Shown here: positions 24,815-33,173 of the stretch, in pieces
Position numbering within the stretch: position 1 is the first letter of the stretch
How the letters are laid out: each line of letters starts with the position of its first letter
Assembly (NCBI GenBank): GCA_021811105.1
Contig: JAJZPM010000043.1
Location: 1-34,024, forward strand
Origin: Nitrospirota bacterium
GTDB taxonomy: Bacteria; Nitrospirota; Thermodesulfovibrionia; Thermodesulfovibrionales; UBA6898
DNA: 34,024 bases
Direction: 5' to 3'
The notes under the pieces: generated by a model
The model's database searches: none
Told to the model about the DNA's origin: nothing
What the model saw: the letters and a program-made list of their open reading frames with translations, nothing else
Program-made: the position numbers and the translations under genes

Positions 24815-26820
24815 TTTCCGGGCCCCTGCCCCCTGAACCTCGAAGCAAATTTTCCGAGCGCCATCAATGGGAAACAATTCCTGTAATTATGATATCTCAG
24901 CATGAAATACTTCGGGAAACCGGTGCCGGTGAACCACTCTTCATCCCAGGTACCGTCCTGACCCTGACGCTTGAGAAGGTAGCGTATACCTTTGATCGTC
25001 TTGTCCGAGCTCTCCTCTCCCGCGGCCATCAGTGCCAGGAGCGCCCATGCGGTCTGCGAAGGGGTACTCGCCCCGCTGCATTTAAGCGCAGGATCACTAT
25101 ATGACTCGCAGCACTCGCCCCAGCCCCCGTCAGGCCGCTGGCTTTTTTTGAGCCAATCGACGGACTTTCTTACATAGACGCTTCCCATGTCCTCGCCGAC
25201 GGACCTGAGTCCCGAAAGCACAATGCTCGTTCCATAAATAAAATTTACTCCCCATCTTCCCCACCACGTCCCGTCTTCCTCCTGCGCCTTCCTGAGAAAC
25301 TCGATGGCCCTGCGCACCGCCTCGTTTTTCCTGTCATATCCTATCATACCCAGCAGTTCCAGCACCCGGCCGGTAATGTCCGGGGTACTCGGATCTATCA
25401 TCGCCTCGAGGTCTCCGAAGGGGAGTTGATTCAGCATCTTCATGTTATTGTCGACGTCGAACGCGCCCCATCCCCCGTCTCTTCCCTGCATGCCGAGCAC
25501 CCACCGCACACCTCTGTCGATGTCCGGACGGCTTACGAAAGCCCTGTCCGCGTACCGGCTGAGCAGCATTAGAACTACAGCAGTGTCGTCCACGTCCGGA
25601 TACCAGCTGTTGTCGAACTCGAAGGCCCACCCTCCCGCTTCTAGTTTCGGCCTCTTGACGCTCCAGTCGCCTTTCGTGGATATCTGCCTTGAAACGAGCC
25701 ACTTGCAGGCCTCTATGATCGAGGGATGTTGCTCTTCCATTCCCGACTGGAGCAGCGCCAGGGCGGTAAGGGCCGTATCCCAGACAGGGGATATACACGA
25801 CTGGAGCAGGAGTTCGTCCTCCCTTTCGATCGTAAACCTCTCGAGCGCCTCCAACCCCTTTCTTATCGCATCGTCCGAAACGTCGTGCCCTCTGGCCGCA
25901 AGGGCAAGGATCGAATTGACCATGGCGGGCTGGATCCCTCCCCAGTCGCCTGTAGGGTCCTGATGCTCTCTGATCCACCTTTCGGTATGGTCCATCGCCT
26001 TATTTCTGAAGATGCGGAGTGAAGAATTCTCCGTCTTCTTGAGCATTCCGTCCAGGGCGATGAAGAACCTCTTCCACGAAAAGATCGGCAGCCTCTTGGT
26101 GGTCAGCGCAGGTTTCTTATCCTGCGACGCATAGAGTTCGCGGACACCGGGGAATTCCGGCACGGTCTTGACCGGCTTCATCTCCAGCACTACGGAAAGG
26201 GGAACGATCGTCGATCTCGCCCAGCTCGACAAATTATAAATATTGACAGGAAACCAGACGGGAAGGAGATTGATTTCGACAGGGATGGATGGTATCGCCT
26301 TCCAGTCGAACTCTCCGAACACGGCGAGGAATATCTTCGTAAAGACCCTCGCCTCTTCCACCCCACCCTTATCGAGCACAAAGGCCCTCGCCCTGCAGAG
26401 AGGTTCCTCTTCAGCGGAATGTCCGGCAAGTTTAAGCGCAAAGTAGGCCTCGATGGTCGTACTGAGGTCTCCGTCTCCGCCCCAGTGGATCGCCCAGGTT
26501 CCGTCCGTCCTCTGGTTTCTCAGTATGTGCCGGGCCATCTTCCTGTCGCGGGCTTCATCTTTCATGCCGAGGAAATGAAGAAGCATCATATATTCGGCGG
26601 TAATCGTCACATTCGCCTCGAGCTCGTACCACCAGAACCCCTCCTTCTCCTGACGGTCGAGATAGTGAGACTGTGTTTTTTTGATAGCCTCGAAGGCATT
26701 CTCGATAAGGCCGGAAGTCCGGGGGCAGGACAGTCCTCCCGTCCCGGTAGTCGCCACACGGGGATGAGCCCTCATATTTCCATGGAGGATATTGCTATTT
26801 TCTCCGTTTATTATCTCCAT
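24811..26820 (-). CDS. shc: Squalene-hopene cyclase
   Basis: Squalene-hopene cyclase (hpnF), 669 aa, cyclising squalene to hopene/hopanol on the membrane. The catalytic DXDD motif is PDVDDTAVV near residue 408. Repeated QW motifs such as QEDGTWWGRW, QRPDGGWGE, QGRDGGWGAF and QGQDGTWDEEWFTGTGFP stabilise the alpha-barrels. The C-terminus FPKYFMLRYHNYRNCFPLMALGKF is typical. The length is normal, and GGAGGG precedes the ATG. It lies mid-operon, 82 bases after the EamA-like gene (the largest gap in the run) and overlapping hpnA by four bases. The squalene-forming genes (hpnC/D/E or sqs) are not in the window. Confidence 0.97.
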   Translation of the reverse strand: MEIINGENSNILHGNMRAHPRVATTGTGGLSCPRTSGLIENAFEAIKKTQSHYLDRQEKEGFWWYELEANVTITAEYMMLLHFLGMKDEARDRKMARHILRNQRTDGTWAIHWGGDGDLSTTIEAYFALKLAGHSAEEEPLCRARAFVLDKGGVEEARVFTKIFLAVFGEFDWKAIPSIPVEINLLPVWFPVNIYNLSSWARSTIVPLSVVLEMKPVKTVPEFPGVRELYASQDKKPALTTKRLPIFSWKRFFIALDGMLKKTENSSLRIFRNKAMDHTERWIREHQDPTGDWGGIQPAMVNSILALAARGHDVSDDAIRKGLEALERFTIEREDELLLQSCISPVWDTALTALALLQSGMEEQHPSIIEACKWLVSRQISTKGDWSVKRPKLEAGGWAFEFDNSWYPDVDDTAVVLMLLSRYADRAFVSRPDIDRGVRWVLGMQGRDGGWGAFDVDNNMKMLNQLPFGDLEAMIDPSTPDITGRVLELLGMIGYDRKNEAVRRAIEFLRKAQEEDGTWWGRWGVNFIYGTSIVLSGLRSVGEDMGSVYVRKSVDWLKKSQRPDGGWGECCESYSDPALKCSGASTPSQTAWALLALMAAGEESSDKTIKGIRYLLKRQGQDGTWDEEWFTGTGFPKYFMLRYHNYRNCFPLMALGKFASRFRGQGPGK

Positions 26821-26902
26821 CTTCCCTCCATCATTATCAAATCATACGCGGTCCCGGGCCGAAAGGGAATAAGATTACAGGCCTCATCACATACATGCCC
26901 GT

Positions 26903-27346
26903 CTACCTGCCCGTCCCCGCCGCAGGCTCCTCTTGGCTTTGCGTCCCGCGGTGCCGATCGTCCGACGTTCGCTGTTTTCCGTCAAACGCCACAAGTGTGA
27001 TGCCCACAAGGATGACGATCGTGCCCGCCCACCGAAGCCACGATACATCCTCGCCGAGAAAGTACTTTGCCAAGAATGCCGCACAGAAATACGATACCGC
27101 AGTAAGCGGCAGGACGAAACTGAGGTCGGCCCATGAGAGGGCGACGAGATAAAGAAAAAAGTAAACGCCCAAAAACAGCACTCCCGCAAAGATGTATGGA
27201 TTCCGCACGACCGAAAAGACAAGATTAATCCACTGGGACGCTTCCGTCACGTCCACCTGCCCGCTCCTCTTCATCGCATAACTCAATATTGTCTCGCCGA
27301 CCGCGGCGCTCAGGGCGGCAAGAAAGGCAAGAATGATCGTCTTCAT
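26903..27346 (-). CDS. Small EamA/DMT-type membrane protein in the hopanoid operon
   Basis: Inner-membrane protein, 147 aa, with four to five helices and a hydrophilic, low-complexity C-terminal tail (about residues 120-147). It belongs to the drug/metabolite transporter (EamA or SMR-like) superfamily: GETILSYAMKRSG near the N-terminus, LVALSWADLSFVLPLTAVSYFCAAFLAKYFLGEDVSWLRWAGTIVILVGITLVA typical of a half-size EamA unit. Its size and layout resemble ArnE/ArnF, which flip aminoarabinose-lipid. The ATG at 27344-27346 overlaps the hpnK stop by four bases and has GGAG upstream. A role in flipping a hopanoid or its head-group donor is inference from position. It probably functions as a dimer. 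Confidence 0.8.
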   Translation of the reverse strand: MKTIILAFLAALSAAVGETILSYAMKRSGQVDVTEASQWINLVFSVVRNPYIFAGVLFLGVYFFLYLVALSWADLSFVLPLTAVSYFCAAFLAKYFLGEDVSWLRWAGTIVILVGITLVAFDGKQRTSDDRHRGTQSQEEPAAGTGR

Positions 27347-28227
27347 AGTTTCTCCCATAACGAACTGAACGTTGCCTGCGTGCCGGCCAGTTCCCTGTAT
27401 CCGGCAACAGTAAGGCCTAGTGAGGCTATCCTTTCGCGTACCGCTTGGGAAGTAAAAGCCCCGAGATCTCTTCTTCCTTCTTCGTTCGATACGTCGGGAT
27501 GTGCAAAGAACTCATCGACGGGTCCGCTTACCCGCTCAAGCACGCGAAGAAGATATCCCTCATCGATGGAACCCGTCCGTGAAAGTCCGAACACATGTCC
27601 AGGCGAGTACAAGCCGATGCGGCCGGCCTTTTTTTTGTGAAAAGCCCTGAGAAGACCGAAGACCGCCCATTCCAGAAAAGGCATGGTGCCCCGTTGCGAT
27701 GACCGCATCCGCAGCATGGCTGACAGTGGTTCTTTCGGCATCCGTATCCAGCGGATTCCCCTGGTCTCTGCCTCCCGACATAGGATGTCGAATATCGCGG
27801 GATGCATCTGAAGATGATGGTGGCCGTCGATATGTGTAGGGTGGATTCCTGCCTCCTCCAGCCGGTTGAACTGTGCCTTTACCTCCCGCTCTATCTGCGG
27901 ACGGAGACGCCGTCCCGAGTATCGCAGCCAGGCCTTCACAGGATTTCTCTCAAAAAAGCCGTCGGCAGCGGCAAGACCGGGTATCGCGGAGGGCGTCGAA
28001 ACGGCCTTGCCGTCGCAGAGCGTGACGTGAATGCCGACCGAAAGCGCCTTTCGTTCCTGCAGGGTCTTTACCGCATCGTCGAAGGCACCACCCGCCGCCA
28101 TAAGACTCGCGGAAGTCAGGATACCCCGGTCGTGTGCTTCCGCAACCGCAGCATTGACCGATGGAGTTTTTCCGAAGTCATCCGCGACGGTCACGATAAA
28201 TCTCCGGTCATGGGAGAAATTGCTCAT
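27343..28227 (-). CDS. hpnK: Hopanoid-associated deacetylase HpnK
   Basis: YdjC/ChbG-like carbohydrate deacetylase, 294 aa. HpnK removes the acetyl group from N-acetylglucosaminyl-bacteriohopanetetrol in the pathway to cyclitol-ether hopanoids. The metal site is indicated by VADDFG (Asp16, Asp17), GIHVTLCDG and HIDGHHHLQMHP (about 131-142). The start ATG overlaps the hpnJ stop by four bases (28224-28227). The glycosyltransferase HpnI that normally acts before it is not found in this window. Confidence 0.9.
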   Translation of the reverse strand: MSNFSHDRRFIVTVADDFGKTPSVNAAVAEAHDRGILTSASLMAAGGAFDDAVKTLQERKALSVGIHVTLCDGKAVSTPSAIPGLAAADGFFERNPVKAWLRYSGRRLRPQIEREVKAQFNRLEEAGIHPTHIDGHHHLQMHPAIFDILCREAETRGIRWIRMPKEPLSAMLRMRSSQRGTMPFLEWAVFGLLRAFHKKKAGRIGLYSPGHVFGLSRTGSIDEGYLLRVLERVSGPVDEFFAHPDVSNEEGRRDLGAFTSQAVRERIASLGLTVAGYRELAGTQATFSSLWEKL

Positions 28228-29651
28228 CGTGTCCCGGCAATTTCTTTCCTTTTCGCCATAAAAGAAAAGAACTCCTTTCCCTCCCTGATCCTCCGGCCGA
28301 ATTCATCCTTGTCCTGCAACATCTCCTTCAAAATCCTGAGGATCGGCCGGGGCCGCAGATAATAGCGCCGGTAGAACCTCTCGACCGCACAGAAGATCTC
28401 TTCTTTTGAAAGACCGTCGTATGCGATAGCGGCACTCTGGATCCCGTCTCTGGTCAGACCGTCTCCTTCACGCACGATCCATCCCTCTTTCAGGCCCTGC
28501 GCATGCAACTCGGTGCCCGGATAGGGAGCCACAAGCGAAACCTGAATACTGTAGAGATCGAGCGCAAGTGCGTAGCGCATTGTTGCTTCGATCGTCTCCG
28601 GCGTTTCTCCCGGCAGGCCGAGAATGAAGGCACCATGGACGAGTATCCCGAGTTCCCTGGTCGCTTTTACGAACTCTCTCGCCTGTTCTACGCGGATGCC
28701 CTTCCTGATGTTGTTCAGGATCTTCTGGCTGCCTGATTCGAAGCCTACCGTAAGAAGGCGCAGTCCCGAATCCTTCAGTTCCTTCAGCGTCTCCTTCGAA
28801 CCGTTCGCCCTCGAGTTGCACGACCATGTCAGGCCGAGTCCCCTTATACGCCGCGCGATCTCGACCGCACGGGCGGGGTTGTCGGTAAAGGTGTCATCGT
28901 CGAAAAAGAGCTCCTTCATCTCCGGGAAAAGTTCCTTCGTAAGGGCAACCTCTTCGTAAACATTATCGACACTTCTTACTCTGTAGGCATGTCCTGAAAT
29001 CGTATGGGGCCAGAGGCAGAAGGTGCACCGCGCACGACAGCCCCTTCCAGTATAAAACGACACGTACGGATGTTTAAGATAACCGTTGTAGTAATGTTCT
29101 ATTTCAAGGTCTCTTTTATATATCCGCGTCACGAAAGGAAGAGAGTCCAGGTCTTCGATTGGGGGTCTGTCCTCCGTCCGGTAAATCTCGCCGTTCTTTC
29201 TGAAGACGATGCCGGCCACCCTCTCGAAAGGCACGCCCTGTGAGATTTCGGTCACCGGGTAATCGAATTCGCCGGTCGTCACAAAATCTATTGCCTTTGA
29301 AGAGTCCAGTGTCTCGAACGGCCGGACCACGGTATGAGGCCCGACAAGCCCTATCTTGAGACCGGGGTAACTATCTTTCAGCAAACCGGCAACGCGGGCG
29401 TCATGGCCGACAGTCGGCGTGCTGGTGCTCATGACAATAAGATCATAGCCCCGGGCCGTTTTTATCACTGCGTCTATGTCCATGTCAGCTGGCGGGGCAT
29501 CCAGAAGCCGGCTCCCGGGAATCATTCCCGCCGGATAGGCAAGCCAGGTAGGATACCAGAAAGAACGGACCTCCCGCCTGGCCTGATACCTGGCCCCAGC
29601 GCCGCCGTCGAACCCCCCGAACGAGGGAGGATTAAGGAACAAGGTTTTCAT
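28224..29651 (-). CDS. hpnJ: B12-binding radical SAM protein HpnJ
   Basis: Cobalamin-binding-domain radical SAM enzyme, 475 aa. The N-terminal B12-type domain (about 1-150: VMSTSTPTVGHDARVAGL, GLVGPHTVV) is followed by the radical SAM domain with CRARCTFC near residue 207. HpnJ acts late in cyclitol-ether hopanoid synthesis in Burkholderia, converting the aminosugar-type head group. The C-terminus has KARFYRRYYLRP-like family features (VERFYRRYYLRPRP). AAGGAG is seven bases before the ATG. It is the first gene of the minus-strand hopanoid operon, downstream of a promoter and hairpin. Confidence 0.92.
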   Translation of the reverse strand: MKTLFLNPPSFGGFDGGAGARYQARREVRSFWYPTWLAYPAGMIPGSRLLDAPPADMDIDAVIKTARGYDLIVMSTSTPTVGHDARVAGLLKDSYPGLKIGLVGPHTVVRPFETLDSSKAIDFVTTGEFDYPVTEISQGVPFERVAGIVFRKNGEIYRTEDRPPIEDLDSLPFVTRIYKRDLEIEHYYNGYLKHPYVSFYTGRGCRARCTFCLWPHTISGHAYRVRSVDNVYEEVALTKELFPEMKELFFDDDTFTDNPARAVEIARRIRGLGLTWSCNSRANGSKETLKELKDSGLRLLTVGFESGSQKILNNIRKGIRVEQAREFVKATRELGILVHGAFILGLPGETPETIEATMRYALALDLYSIQVSLVAPYPGTELHAQGLKEGWIVREGDGLTRDGIQSAAIAYDGLSKEEIFCAVERFYRRYYLRPRPILRILKEMLQDKDEFGRRIREGKEFFSFMAKRKEIAGTR

Positions 29652-29685
29652 CTGTCTCCTTCCGGAAATAATTGGACAGCCATAA

Positions 29686-29702
29686 CGGAGGTCGCACCTC
29701 CG
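29686..29702 (-). promoter_or_regulatory. Leader hairpin of the hpnJ operon
   Basis: On the minus strand CGGAGGT, a three-base loop, then ACCTCCG form a 7-bp stem in the predicted 5' leader, about 40 bases before the hpnJ ATG. There is no T-run, so it is not a terminator. It could stabilise the RNA or sequester ribosome-binding sequence. Confidence 0.4.
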
Positions 29703-29722
29703 GCGTCCGCCTAAATATTTTC

Positions 29723-29750
29723 ATTGTAACAGATCGCCCCCCTATTTCAA
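29723..29750 (-). promoter_or_regulatory. Promoter of the hpnJ-to-CruF operon
   Basis: On the minus strand TTGAAA (29745-29750) and TACAAT (29723-29728) are 16 bases apart, with an extended -10 TG (TGTTACAAT). This is the only good promoter I see in front of the eight-gene run, consistent with one transcript. Confidence 0.65.
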
Positions 29751-29754
29751 GCAG

Positions 29755-29783
29755 AAACAACCCCTTTCGTCAAAATAAAGGGG
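29755..29783 (-). terminator. Terminator of hpnN
   Basis: On the minus strand CCCCTTT (29777-29783), a nine-base loop and AAAGGGG (29761-29767) form a stem followed by TTGTTT. It lies just after the hpnN stop and before the hpnJ promoter. Confidence 0.7.
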
Positions 29784-29789
29784 CCGGGC

Positions 29790-32441
29790 TCAGGTGAAAT
29801 CTTCGTCCCTAACGCGCCTTTCGGACAACTTGAGTAACGCCGGCAGAAGGACGAGCGTCGAAAATATCAGGAAACCGAGGCAGAGCGTCAGGAGTATCCC
29901 TATGCTCGAAATACCTTTGTGGGCCGAAAAAGACAGGCTGCCGGTGCTGACCATGGTCGCAAGATTACTGAATAGCGCTGCCCTGGCATTACTGGTAGTC
30001 AGCATATTCCCGCCCGGGGGCGGCTCTGTTTCGTAACGGACGATGAATATGATCCCGCTGTGCACGCCGATACCGAGTAAGAGCGGGACTACAATGACGT
30101 TCGCAAAGTTCAGAGGGATGCCGAGCAGTACCGAGGCGGCCCCTGTCATGACCGTCACGAGAATCAGCGGCGTAAGGATGAGGGCGGTGACAAAAAACCT
30201 CCTCAGTTCTATCAGCAGGTAGAGGGTGATTGCGATCATCGCATAGAGGGTGGCCTCCCTGAAGGAAGAAATGATCGCCATGCCGGATTCGTAGATCGAG
30301 ACCGGTGAATCCGTGGCACCGGGCGCGACGGCTTGCACTGACTTCACGAAACGTGCAAGGGCATTTCTGTCCAGGATATTTTCGCTAGGCAGTACCTGTA
30401 TCCTGTAACGTCCGTCATTCGACCGGTACAGTGAAACCAGATCTTTCGGAAGCCCGGCCAGATCGATATTCGAAGCCTGAAGCGAAAGATCAAGCCTTCG
30501 AAAAAGCGGGGGAAGAGGAGATAACAGATCATCTTCGAGCGCGCCAAATGCCTTTTCCCTGGTTTCAGGCTTCCTAAGGAGAATTTTGAATTTCAGGATG
30601 CCTTCATAAAGCCCCCGGAGGGCATCGTTCTGCCTCCCGGCTGACAACGAGAGCGACTCTTTCACTCTCCTTTCAAGGCCGCCGAAGGACCTGACATTTT
30701 GCCGATAAGACAATTTCTTTATTGAAGCGCGGTCGAGCCCGGGAGGCATGAAAAGTCTGATATCGGATATGATACCGAGTTTTTCGCTCTGCTTCTCGGG
30801 GATGAAATCGAAGAGCGTTATCACCGTCTTCACCTCTTTCAGCCGGCGCAATTTCTCCGTGAGCCGTTCCACTTCTTTTTTGCTCGTACTCAGGACCGAG
30901 ATGGTCCACGGCGTGGTCTCGGGGTCCCTGAAAAGTTCCTTTATGACAGCGACCGCCTCTGACTTCTGATCGTACAGATCCAGCGGATTATAATCGAAAT
31001 ACACCTTAGGCAGAAGGACCGCCGATGCCATCCCCAAAACTAAGGTGACGGCAACAATACTGCGAGGATAACGGTATGGTACCTTCACGATCGCCGTCAC
31101 TGCGTCTGAGCCCGCAGACTTCTTTGCTTCGACGGGCAACAATTCGATCAGCGCCGGGAGCACGGTAAGATTCATGATAAAACTGATGAACATACCCGTG
31201 CCGGAAATCAGGCCGAGTTCGGCAACTCCGGCGTAGGCCGTCGGCAGGAACGCATAGAAACCGATCGCAGTCGTTATGCAGCTCAGAAGGAGGCTCCTTC
31301 CTACGCCCTTTGACGTGGTAGCCAGGCTCTCATCGTGACTGAGGCCGGATTCGAGCAGTTCCTTGTGCCGAAGACAAAATTGGATACTGTAATCAATGCC
31401 GAGACCGATGAAAAGGACCGCAAACGTGATGGATATCATGTTGAGGCTGCCGATAAAGGCGATCGCAAAGCCGGTAGTCCACACAAGACCGATTATTAGG
31501 GTCAGGAGGCCGGCGATCATGAGACGCATATACCCTCCAAGCCCTATGAAAAGGATAACGGCTACCAGGACAAGGGAGGCGAATGTCGCTACGCCGACGC
31601 TGTTTCTCACCTCCGAAAGATTCTCGCTCGCCAATGCAATGTCACCGGTAATACGGACCGCCACCCCGTTTGACCTGATCAGACCCAGTTCCTTTGCGGC
31701 ACTCCGCACCTTTTCAAGCGCCGCCTCCCCTCCCGAAAGACTGCCTTCATTGAGATATGGTTGCGCGATGATGAACTGGCGCCGCTGCCGGGCAGCCTCC
31801 CTATCGCCTAGCATGAGTTCCTGCCATGACATGCGGAACGGCCGGCCCGACGCGATATTATCAAACGCCTGTCCCATCATTTTATAAAGAAGGGTGATCC
31901 TCGCCTCATCCGCGCCGGCCTCCTTCGCATGCTCCAATGTCTGGCCGACTACCGAAAATAATCCCCTCAGGCTCATGTCTTCTGAAAGGAACCCGATTAA
32001 TGGCTGTGCTGCCGCCATATTATCCGCAAAGTCTTCGAGTTCGTTCACGGAGAGATAGAGCAGTCCGTTCTTGTAAAAAAATCCCCCCCCTCCAGGCTCA
32101 TAGACGTTCTTGAAGAGCTTGGGCTCATTCTTCAGTACCGAGCCGAGGCTGTTCCTGGCCTTCTCCGCAAGTTCGGGCGTATCGGCGTCGATCACCACGA
32201 CGATTGTGTCGGAAAGCTGGGGGAAGGCCCGTGTAAATTCGTTCTCCAGCCTGCGGAAACCGAGCTTCTCCGAGATCATACCGTTCATGTCGGTGTTAAT
32301 CTTAAAATTGGTCAAAGAGTAATAGAGAATACCTGCGGTCATGAAAATCGTGCAGACAATGACCGCACTGGCATGATTATGCACGTATTTGACCCACCAG
32401 CCGAGAAGTCTCTTTGCCCGTCCCTCCGGCCTATCCGCCAT
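29790..32441 (-). CDS. hpnN: Hopanoid transporter HpnN (RND/MMPL family)
   Basis: RND-type MMPL transporter, 883 aa, with the 1+5 and 1+5 transmembrane layout and two large periplasmic loops (about residues 45-265 and 495-735). HpnN homologues carry hopanoids from the inner to the outer membrane. FAVLFIGLGIDYSIQFCLRH and the equivalent VPLLLGIGVHSGIIFIVRYE are the conserved helix-4/10 motifs. The ATG at 32439-32441 is preceded by GAAGGG at a slightly long distance. It is divergent from hpnM, 57 bases apart, and has a terminator at its 3' end, so it is transcribed apart from the hpnJ operon. Confidence 0.92.
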   Translation of the reverse strand: MADRPEGRAKRLLGWWVKYVHNHASAVIVCTIFMTAGILYYSLTNFKINTDMNGMISEKLGFRRLENEFTRAFPQLSDTIVVVIDADTPELAEKARNSLGSVLKNEPKLFKNVYEPGGGGFFYKNGLLYLSVNELEDFADNMAAAQPLIGFLSEDMSLRGLFSVVGQTLEHAKEAGADEARITLLYKMMGQAFDNIASGRPFRMSWQELMLGDREAARQRRQFIIAQPYLNEGSLSGGEAALEKVRSAAKELGLIRSNGVAVRITGDIALASENLSEVRNSVGVATFASLVLVAVILFIGLGGYMRLMIAGLLTLIIGLVWTTGFAIAFIGSLNMISITFAVLFIGLGIDYSIQFCLRHKELLESGLSHDESLATTSKGVGRSLLLSCITTAIGFYAFLPTAYAGVAELGLISGTGMFISFIMNLTVLPALIELLPVEAKKSAGSDAVTAIVKVPYRYPRSIVAVTLVLGMASAVLLPKVYFDYNPLDLYDQKSEAVAVIKELFRDPETTPWTISVLSTSKKEVERLTEKLRRLKEVKTVITLFDFIPEKQSEKLGIISDIRLFMPPGLDRASIKKLSYRQNVRSFGGLERRVKESLSLSAGRQNDALRGLYEGILKFKILLRKPETREKAFGALEDDLLSPLPPLFRRLDLSLQASNIDLAGLPKDLVSLYRSNDGRYRIQVLPSENILDRNALARFVKSVQAVAPGATDSPVSIYESGMAIISSFREATLYAMIAITLYLLIELRRFFVTALILTPLILVTVMTGAASVLLGIPLNFANVIVVPLLLGIGVHSGIIFIVRYETEPPPGGNMLTTSNARAALFSNLATMVSTGSLSFSAHKGISSIGILLTLCLGFLIFSTLVLLPALLKLSERRVRDEDFT

Positions 32442-32498
32442 CTATGGATGACCCTTCAACGTATTTCCAAATTCTCCGGTTTCGGTTATCATTAGTAC

Positions 32499-33140
32499 AT
32501 GATATCAAAAAGAAGTATCATTATTCACAGCCTGTTGTCTGTCTTCCCGCTTTTTGTCCTCTGTTTTTTAGCGCCTCCAACAATCGCCTCCGTGCAGCCC
32601 TCCCCCGCAGGCGTAATCAAGACCTTCAATGCCGCACTCCTCGAAGCAATGAAGAAGGCCGATGAACTCGGGTACCGGGGACGGTACAAACTCCTTGAGC
32701 CGGTAATCAGGGACACCTACGCCCTGTCCTTTATGGCCGGGCAGTCCACTGGCAGGTACTGGAAGAGGCTCACGAATGACGAGCGTGAGTCGGTAGCAAA
32801 GGCATATAGGGACTGGACCATCGCGACCTATGCGGGGCGCTTCGACGGCTGGTCCGGAGAAAAATTCGAAGTTGTCTCGGAGAGCAGGCCGCAACAGGGC
32901 ATCGTTACCGTGATCAGCAAACTCCTAAAGTCAAATGGAGAAGAGGTGAGCTTTCACTATCTTCTCCGGAAAGCAGAGGGCTCCTGGCGCGTGGTGGATA
33001 TTCAGATCTCCGGCGTCAGCCAGTTGGCGCTCACCCGGGCACAGTTCACCAGCGTCATTAAGACGAAAGGGATAAAGGGCCTGATCGAGATGCTCGATGA
33101 GAAGATAAGGGCATTCGAAAGGGGAGGGAAGAAAGAGTAA
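32499..33140 (+). CDS. hpnM: HpnM, periplasmic Ttg2D/MlaC-like lipid carrier
   Basis: MlaC/Ttg2D-family (toluene tolerance, PF05494-type) periplasmic protein, 213 aa. A signal peptide (RSIIIHSLLSVFPLFVLCFLAPPTIA) is followed by the lipid-binding fold: PAGVIKTFNAALLEAMKKAD, RYKLLEPVIRDTYAL, RFDGWSGEKFEVV, LLRKAEGSWRVVDIQISGVS and an SVIKTKGIKGLIEMLDEKI tail. HpnM is thought to carry hopanoids across the periplasm with the HpnN pump. There is no strong ribosome binding site before the ATG at 32499; no alternative start preserves the signal peptide. It is divergent from hpnN, so the shared 57-base spacer must hold both promoters; I see only weak candidates there. Confidence 0.9.
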   Translation: MISKRSIIIHSLLSVFPLFVLCFLAPPTIASVQPSPAGVIKTFNAALLEAMKKADELGYRGRYKLLEPVIRDTYALSFMAGQSTGRYWKRLTNDERESVAKAYRDWTIATYAGRFDGWSGEKFEVVSESRPQQGIVTVISKLLKSNGEEVSFHYLLRKAEGSWRVVDIQISGVSQLALTRAQFTSVIKTKGIKGLIEMLDEKIRAFERGGKKE

Positions 33141-33173
33141 CAGACGCTTTCCTTTCTGACGTCGTGATGGTTT

